DNA of 64,000 nt, taken from positions 1 through 64,000 of the forward strand of contig NZ_QHKM01000010.1 of the NCBI RefSeq assembly GCF_003258365.1, given 5' to 3'. This document shows positions 58,930 to 64,000 of the stretch, piece by piece. The stretch comes from Hymenobacter edaphi (GTDB lineage: Bacteria; Bacteroidota; Bacteroidia; Cytophagales; Hymenobacteraceae). The position numbers and the translations under genes were made by a program. How positions within the stretch are numbered: position 1 is the stretch's first letter; each line of letters starts with the position of its first letter. The notes under the pieces were generated by a model that made no database searches, was not told the origin of the DNA, and saw only the letters and a list, made by a program, of their open reading frames with translations.

Positions 58930-60648
58930 TCAGGCATCACCGTTTGTGCTTTTGACGATGCGGCTGGCCTGCAAGCTCTTTTCCCGGATGGCCTTGAACT
59001 CCGAGCCGGGCTTCCACTGCGGGAAGGTCGTTTCGTCGCCGAGGCGGCGGCCGATGCGGTAGAGCAGGCGGGCGTCCTCGGCCATGCCGCCCAGGTTCAT
59101 GTCGGAGCGGTACTCGTCGCTGGGCTGGTGGTAGTGCTTTTCTTCGTACTGCTCGTTTTGCTCCCGGGCAAAGTCCTTGCCCTTGGCACGGCTCTCGAAG
59201 CGGCCCGAGGCGTAGAGCGCCGGCACGCCCACGTGGGCCAGGCTGAAGTGGTCGGAGCGGAAGAAGTGGCCCTGCTCGGGCGTCTGGTCGGGCACAATGT
59301 AGCGGCCCTGCTCCTGGGCCGCCGCCGTGGCGTAGTCGTCCAGTTCCGATTGGCCGTAGCCCACCACCGTCAAATCCTTCATGGGCCCGAAATCGGCCAG
59401 CGCGTCCATGTTCAGGTCGGCCACAGTCTTGTTGAGCGGGAACAGCGGATGTGCGGCGTAGTAAGCCGAACCGAGCAGGCCCTGCTCCTCGCCCGTCACG
59501 GCCAGAAACACCATGCTGCGCTTGGGCTTTTGCTTATTCTCGGCAAAGGCCTGGGCAATGTTGAGCAGCGCCGCGCAGCCCGAAGCGTTGTCGACGGCCC
59601 CGTTGTAGATGGAGTCTCCGGCCACCGGGGCACCCACGCCGAGGTGGTCCCAGTGGGCGGTGTAGAGCACGTACTCGTCGGGGCGCTCGGTGCCGGGCAG
59701 CACGGCCACCACGTTCTTGGAAGCCATGCGGCGGGTCGTCGTCGTGAGGCTAGTCGTCAGGCCCAGACCCAGCGGCACGGGCCGGAAGCCCGGTTTGTTG
59801 GCGGCGGCCTGTAGCGCGTCAAAGTTCTGGCCGGCGGCCTGGAAAAGGCGCTTGGCCGCGTCAAGCGTCACCCAGCCTTCCAGCCCGCACTTAGAGGCTC
59901 CTTTGTCGTCGGACTGCGGAAACAGCTGCGAGCCGCTCCAGCTGCTTTCCACCACCGCCCAGGGGTAGGAGGCCGGCCGGGTGTCGTGCACGATGAGCAC
60001 GGCAGCGGCGCCCTGCCGGGCCGCTTCCTCGTATTTGTAGGTCCAGCGGCCGTAGTAGGTCATGGCCTTGCCCTTGAAGAGCGTGGTATCGTTCACCACG
60101 AAGCCCGGGTCGTTGATGAGCACCACCACGGTTTTGCCCTTCACGTCGAGGCCGGCGTAGTCGTTCCACCGGTACTCGGGCGCCACCACGCCGTAGCCAG
60201 CAAATACCAGGGGGCTGTTTTTCAAGTCTATGCGCGGCTGCTCCCGCTCGGTTACGGCCACGAAGTCCGCCTTGTACTGCAGCGTCAGTGGCTGGCCCTT
60301 GCCGCTGACGAGCATAGTCGCGGCCGGCGTGGTGTTGATTTCGACCAAGGGCACCTGCTGGAAATAGCTGCCGTCGGGGCCGGGCTTGAGGCCGAGCTTC
60401 TTGAACTCGTCGGCCAGGTAGTTCACCGTCTTGGTTTCGCCCGCGGTAAAGGGCTTGCGGCCCAGAAACTCGTCGGAAGCCAGCCGCTGCAGGTGCCGCC
60501 CAATGACGGCCGCGGAAATGCCGTCGGTGGCGGTGGTGTCGGCCGCGGCCGTGTCGGTAGCCGCGGCGGAATTCTGGGACGTGTTGCCCTGGCAGCTGGC
60601 CAGCAGCAGGCCCAGCAGCGCGGCGGCCGGGGCAAGGTAAAGACGCAT
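58930..60648 (-). CDS. M28 family metallopeptidase, lipoprotein
   Basis: A 572-residue zinc aminopeptidase-type enzyme. The leader ends LLLASC, a lipobox, and a Ser/Thr/Ala/Asp linker follows. A PA-like domain is inserted (about 150-290: FAGYGVVAPEYRWNDYAGLD, KTVVVLINDPGF). The peptidase domain has the metal/catalytic motifs YTAHWDHLG, AVDNASGCAALLNIA, VTGEEQGLLGS and, near the C-terminus, the distal histidine (YEEKHYHQPSDE). ATG 60648 opens the leader; an in-frame upstream start at 60702 is less likely. It probably degrades peptides at the cell envelope. It is divergent from the M16 gene. Confidence 0.93.
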   Translation of the reverse strand: MRLYLAPAAALLGLLLASCQGNTSQNSAAATDTAAADTTATDGISAAVIGRHLQRLASDEFLGRKPFTAGETKTVNYLADEFKKLGLKPGPDGSYFQQVPLVEINTTPAATMLVSGKGQPLTLQYKADFVAVTEREQPRIDLKNSPLVFAGYGVVAPEYRWNDYAGLDVKGKTVVVLINDPGFVVNDTTLFKGKAMTYYGRWTYKYEEAARQGAAAVLIVHDTRPASYPWAVVESSWSGSQLFPQSDDKGASKCGLEGWVTLDAAKRLFQAAGQNFDALQAAANKPGFRPVPLGLGLTTSLTTTTRRMASKNVVAVLPGTERPDEYVLYTAHWDHLGVGAPVAGDSIYNGAVDNASGCAALLNIAQAFAENKQKPKRSMVFLAVTGEEQGLLGSAYYAAHPLFPLNKTVADLNMDALADFGPMKDLTVVGYGQSELDDYATAAAQEQGRYIVPDQTPEQGHFFRSDHFSLAHVGVPALYASGRFESRAKGKDFAREQNEQYEEKHYHQPSDEYRSDMNLGGMAEDARLLYRIGRRLGDETTFPQWKPGSEFKAIREKSLQASRIVKSTNGDA

Positions 60649-60974
60649 AAGAGCAGTAGGGTTTGGCAGAGGACGCCCGGCCGGATGACCGGACGGCCGC
60701 AATATGCGCAGCGGAAGCGGGTTGCCCGCGCGGTGAGCGGGCGGACTTGGAGCGGCAGCTGGCTACCGCCAAAAGCAGTTGTGGAACCGCCCCAGGCCCA
60801 GGCGGCGTTGGGCGGGCCAACGCCGGTTTTGGGGCCGTGGCCCGGCCGGTTGGTAGATTGGGGCGCCCGTACGCAGCCTCAATAACTTAGGTTGCGTCCT
60901 TGACGGGAATTTCCCGCCGTTTGCCGGCGGCTCCTTACCTTGCCTCACTCCTTTTACCCCCACTCTGTCCCCTT
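60649..60974. promoter_or_regulatory. Divergent promoter region between M28 and M16 genes
   Basis: These 326 bases drive two divergent peptidase genes. TACCTTGC (60936-60943) is one base from TAnnTTTG and 31 bases before the M16 ATG. No gene or strong hairpin is seen in it. Confidence 0.4.
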
Positions 60975-63900
60975 ATGACCCGTAACCAACTGTTGCTGCT
61001 CGGCTTCGGGGCGTTCCTGACGGCCGCCGCGCCGCAGGCCGCTTCGGCCCAGACCAAGGCAGCCGCCAAACCTGCTGCCAAAACCGCCACGGCCGCTAAA
61101 GCCACCGCCGGGGGCACCCGCTTGGTGGAGAAGGTGACCCGCAAGCCCGGCGAAGTCGCCATTCCGTACGAGAAGTACGTGCTGCCCAACGGCCTGACGC
61201 TCATCGTGTCGGAAGACCATTCCGACCCGATTGCCCACGTCGACGTGACCTACCACGTGGGCTCGGCCCGCGAAACCATCGGCAAGTCGGGCTTCGCTCA
61301 CTTCTTCGAGCACATGATGTTCCAGGGCTCCGACCACGTCGGCGACGAGCAGCACTTCAAGATTGTGTCGTCGGCCGGGGGCACCCTGAACGGCACCACC
61401 AACCGCGACCGGACCAACTACTTCGAGACCCTGCCTTCGAACCAGCTGGAAACCGCCCTGTGGCTGGAAGCCGACCGCATGGGCTTCCTGCTCGACGCGG
61501 TGACGGAGAAGAAATTCGAAGTGCAGCGCAGCACCGTGAAAAACGAGCGCGGCCAGAACTACGACAACCGTCCCTACGGCCTGGCCTCGGAAAACGTGTC
61601 GAAGGCGCTGTACCCCTACGGCCACCCCTACTCGTGGCTGACCATCGGCTACCTGGAAGACCTGAACCGCTCGGACGTCAATGACCTGAAAAACTTCTTC
61701 CTGCGCTGGTATGGCCCGAACAACGCCACCGTGACGGTGGGCGGCGACGTGAAAGCGGCCGACGTGGTGAAGCTGGTAGAGAAGTACTTCGGCAGCATCC
61801 CGGCCGGCCCGGCCGTGCAGAACATGAAGCCCATGGTGCCCACGCTGACCGCCGACCGGTACGTGAGCTACCAGGACAACGTGCGCTTCCCGATGCTGCA
61901 GATGGTCTTCCCGACCGTGCCCGGCAACCACCCCGACGAGCCCGCCATCGACGCGCTGGCCGCCATCCTGGGCGGCTCCAAGACCTCGCCGCTGTACCAG
62001 AACCTGGTGAAGGCCCAGAAGGCCGTGCAGGCGCAGTCGTACCACCCCACCTCCGAGCTGAGCGGGGAATTCACGATGGTGGCCCTGGGCATGCCCGGCA
62101 AGCCGCTGAGCGAGCTGGAAACCATCATGCGCGCCTCCATCGAGGAAGTGGCCAAGCGCGGCATCTCCGACGAGGACGTGGCCCGCTACAAGGCCTCGAC
62201 CGAGGCTGACCTGATCAACCGCCTGCAGAGCGTGAGCGGCAAGGTGAGCACCCTGGCCGGCTACCAGTACCAGACCGGCAACCCCAACCGCCTGCCCATC
62301 GACCTGAAGCGCATTCAGTCGCTGACCAAGGCCGACGTGGACCGCGTGTTCAAGCAGTACGTGCTCGGCAAAAAGGCCGTGGTGCTCAGCGTGGTGCCCA
62401 AGGCCAACCCCGACCTGATTGCCAAAGCCGACAACTTCAAGGTGGACCCCTCGGGCTTTAAAGCCCCGAAGGACGAGTACGCCGGCCTGAAGTACAACAA
62501 GGCCAAGGACAACTTCGACCGCGCCCAGCAGCCCAAGGCCGGGGCCGCCCCCATGGTGGCCGTGCCCACGGTGTGGAAGGCCGACATGCCCAACAAGCTG
62601 AAGGTTATCGGCACGCAGAACGCGGAAATGCCGACCACCACCATGCTGCTCACCATCCGCGGCGGCCACCGCATCGAGAGCAACATGCCCGGCAAAGCCG
62701 GCATTGCCTCGCTGACGGCCAACCTGATGGAGGAAAGCACCGAGAAGTACTCGGCCGAGCAGTTCGATGCCGAGCTGGAAAAGCTGGGCAGCAACATCAG
62801 CATCTCCTCCAGCGGCGACGCCACCACGGTGTACGTGCAGAGCCTGACCAAGAACCTGGACAAGACGCTGGCCCTGGTGGAGCAGCGCCTGCTGCACCCC
62901 AAGTTTGAGCAGGACGACTTCGACCGCCTCAAGAAGCAGGCCCTGGAAGGCATTGCCAACCAGAACACCCAGCCGGTGGTCATTGCCGACAAAACCTACA
63001 ACCGCCTGCTCTTCGGCCAGAACGACATCATGGCCGTGCCCACCTCGGGTACCGCCGCCACGGTGGGCAGCATCACGCTCGACGACGTGAAGCAGTTCTA
63101 CCAGAACTACTACGCGCCCAACATCAGCCACCTGGTGGTGGTGAGCGACCAGCCGCAGGCCGCCATTACGCCCAAGCTGGGCTTCCTGGGCAGCTGGGCC
63201 ACCAAGCCGGTGGAGCTGCCCAAGCCGGTGGCCTCGAGCAAGACCGACAAAACCAAGCTGTACTTCGTCAACAAGGACAACGCGCCGCAGTCGGAAATCC
63301 GCATCGGCTACGTGGGCCTGCCCTACGACGCGACGGGTGAGTACTACCGCGCGTACCTGATGAACTACATCCTGGGCGGCGCCTTCAACTCGCGCATCAA
63401 CCTGAACCTGCGCGAAGACAAGGGCTACACCTACGGCGCCCGCTCGGGCTTCCAGGGCAACCGCTACGCCGGCCCCTTCACGGCCCAGGCCGGCGTGCGC
63501 GCCGACGCTTCGGCCGCCTCGGTGAAGGAGTTCATGAAGGAAATCGAGACCTTCCGCAAGGACGGCATCACCGATGAGGACCTGGCCTTCCTGAAAGCCA
63601 GCATCGGCCAGAGCGACGCGCTGAAGTACGAAACGGGCCAGCAGAAGGCCATGTTCCTCTCGCGCCTGGTGGAGTACGACCTGCCCACCGACTACGTGAA
63701 GCAGCAGACCGAAATCCTGAACAACCTCACCAAGGAGGACGTGAAGGCGCTGGCCGGCAAGTACCTGCCCGAGCAGATGTACATCGTGACCGTGGGCGAC
63801 AAGAAGTACCTGCCGGAGCTCAAGCAGCTGGGCTACGAGGTCATCGAGCTGGACGCCGACGGCAACCCGGTGGCTGCCGCCGTGGCCGCCGAGCCCGCCC

Positions 63901-64000
63901 CGGCCATGACGCCCGTTGCGCCGACCACCAGCGACAAGAAGACCAAGGTAAAAATGAAGGAGGACGGCAAGAAGGACAAAAAGAAAATGAAGTCCGACGA
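60975..64000 (+). CDS. M16 family zinc metallopeptidase (insulinase type), 3' end outside window
   Basis: At least 1008 residues, still open at the window edge. Signal peptide LLLLGFGAFLTAAAPQAASA. The inverted zinc motif is H109-FF-E112-H113 (FAHFFEHMMFQG) with the distal ligand E191 (TVKNERGQNYDNRPYG), so the first M16 unit is active. A second, inactive M16 unit follows (about 540-960: VIGTQNAEMPTTTMLLTIRGG, SLTANLMEESTEKY) with the usual C-terminal R/Y region (NLREDKGYTYGARSGF). Two units in one chain match the pitrilysin/Bacteroidota periplasmic type. The visible end is a Lys-rich tail (KKTKVKMKEDGKKDKKKMK), so the stop is probably near. It is divergent from the M28 peptidase. Confidence 0.95.
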   Translation, partial: MTRNQLLLLGFGAFLTAAAPQAASAQTKAAAKPAAKTATAAKATAGGTRLVEKVTRKPGEVAIPYEKYVLPNGLTLIVSEDHSDPIAHVDVTYHVGSARETIGKSGFAHFFEHMMFQGSDHVGDEQHFKIVSSAGGTLNGTTNRDRTNYFETLPSNQLETALWLEADRMGFLLDAVTEKKFEVQRSTVKNERGQNYDNRPYGLASENVSKALYPYGHPYSWLTIGYLEDLNRSDVNDLKNFFLRWYGPNNATVTVGGDVKAADVVKLVEKYFGSIPAGPAVQNMKPMVPTLTADRYVSYQDNVRFPMLQMVFPTVPGNHPDEPAIDALAAILGGSKTSPLYQNLVKAQKAVQAQSYHPTSELSGEFTMVALGMPGKPLSELETIMRASIEEVAKRGISDEDVARYKASTEADLINRLQSVSGKVSTLAGYQYQTGNPNRLPIDLKRIQSLTKADVDRVFKQYVLGKKAVVLSVVPKANPDLIAKADNFKVDPSGFKAPKDEYAGLKYNKAKDNFDRAQQPKAGAAPMVAVPTVWKADMPNKLKVIGTQNAEMPTTTMLLTIRGGHRIESNMPGKAGIASLTANLMEESTEKYSAEQFDAELEKLGSNISISSSGDATTVYVQSLTKNLDKTLALVEQRLLHPKFEQDDFDRLKKQALEGIANQNTQPVVIADKTYNRLLFGQNDIMAVPTSGTAATVGSITLDDVKQFYQNYYAPNISHLVVVSDQPQAAITPKLGFLGSWATKPVELPKPVASSKTDKTKLYFVNKDNAPQSEIRIGYVGLPYDATGEYYRAYLMNYILGGAFNSRINLNLREDKGYTYGARSGFQGNRYAGPFTAQAGVRADASAASVKEFMKEIETFRKDGITDEDLAFLKASIGQSDALKYETGQQKAMFLSRLVEYDLPTDYVKQQTEILNNLTKEDVKALAGKYLPEQMYIVTVGDKKYLPELKQLGYEVIELDADGNPVAAAVAAEPAPAMTPVAPTTSDKKTKVKMKEDGKKDKKKMKSD

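Noticed and set aside
60954-63131. 725-codon open frame on the minus strand across the M16 peptidase
   Set aside because: Same cause: antisense frame with no recognisable domain, whereas the plus strand has the HFFEH zinc motif and both M16 units.

Overview
The window reads as a high-GC member of the Bacteroidota, most likely a Hymenobacter-type cytophagalean (inference; no rRNA gene is present to confirm it). The evidence is type IX secretion (T9SS) C-terminal sorting domains on two secreted enzymes, a CarboxypepD_reg/DUF5686 outer-membrane protein, a flexixanthin-type carotenoid gene pair, a SusA-like GH13 enzyme, and several upstream regions carrying the Bacteroidota -7 element TAnnTTTG rather than a sigma70 -10 box. 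I see 52 protein genes and one tRNA, and no rRNA, CRISPR array, IS element, integrase or phage structural module.

Layout. 1-6.0 kb: initiator tRNA, a DUF5686 outer-membrane protein, an aquaporin and a Gfo/Idh/MocA oxidoreductase. 6-16.7 kb: an AraC regulator and then a sugar block of GH15 hydrolase, a fused trehalose-6-P synthase/phosphatase, galactose mutarotase, a GH43-type hydrolase and galactokinase. A 42-bp tandem repeat array and a 66-bp near-perfect palindrome lie between the GH15 and trehalose genes. 16.9-22.3 kb: an outer-membrane protein, a metallophosphoesterase and a large secreted subtilase. 22.6-25.8 kb: a two-gene signalling operon of a cNMP-binding histidine kinase and a receiver/thioredoxin-reductase-like fusion. 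26-35 kb: carboxylesterase, DUF2846 protein, tail-fiber-domain protein, RadA, a TlpA-like protein without its cysteines, a VOC protein and a radical SAM/SPASM protein. 35.2-38.7 kb: a carotenoid operon with a TetR-type regulator. 38.8-40.2 kb: an NTF2-like protein and a thioredoxin operon with a clear promoter/operator. 40.3-43.3 kb: a four-gene operon of tail-collar and tail-fiber-like exported proteins. 43.5-58.8 kb: arylesterase, alpha-glucan phosphorylase homolog, secreted lipoprotein, a maltodextrin block (GH13, SDR, GH13, MFS sugar permease), a second AraC regulator and a T9SS-secreted GHL10 hydrolase. 58.9-64 kb: an M28 peptidase and a divergent M16 peptidase that runs off the window.

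Much of the content concerns alpha-glucan and galactose use. GH13 enzymes and the permease would deliver malto-oligosaccharides, the phosphorylase homolog and GH15 act on glucans or trehalose, and GalM/GalK feed the Leloir pathway. The intergenic regions are rich in long hairpins. Many are bidirectional terminators between convergent genes. Others belong to dispersed inverted-repeat families: a TGTAGCGCG REP-like type, a covarying MITE-like type present twice, and a low-complexity inverted type present at four places.
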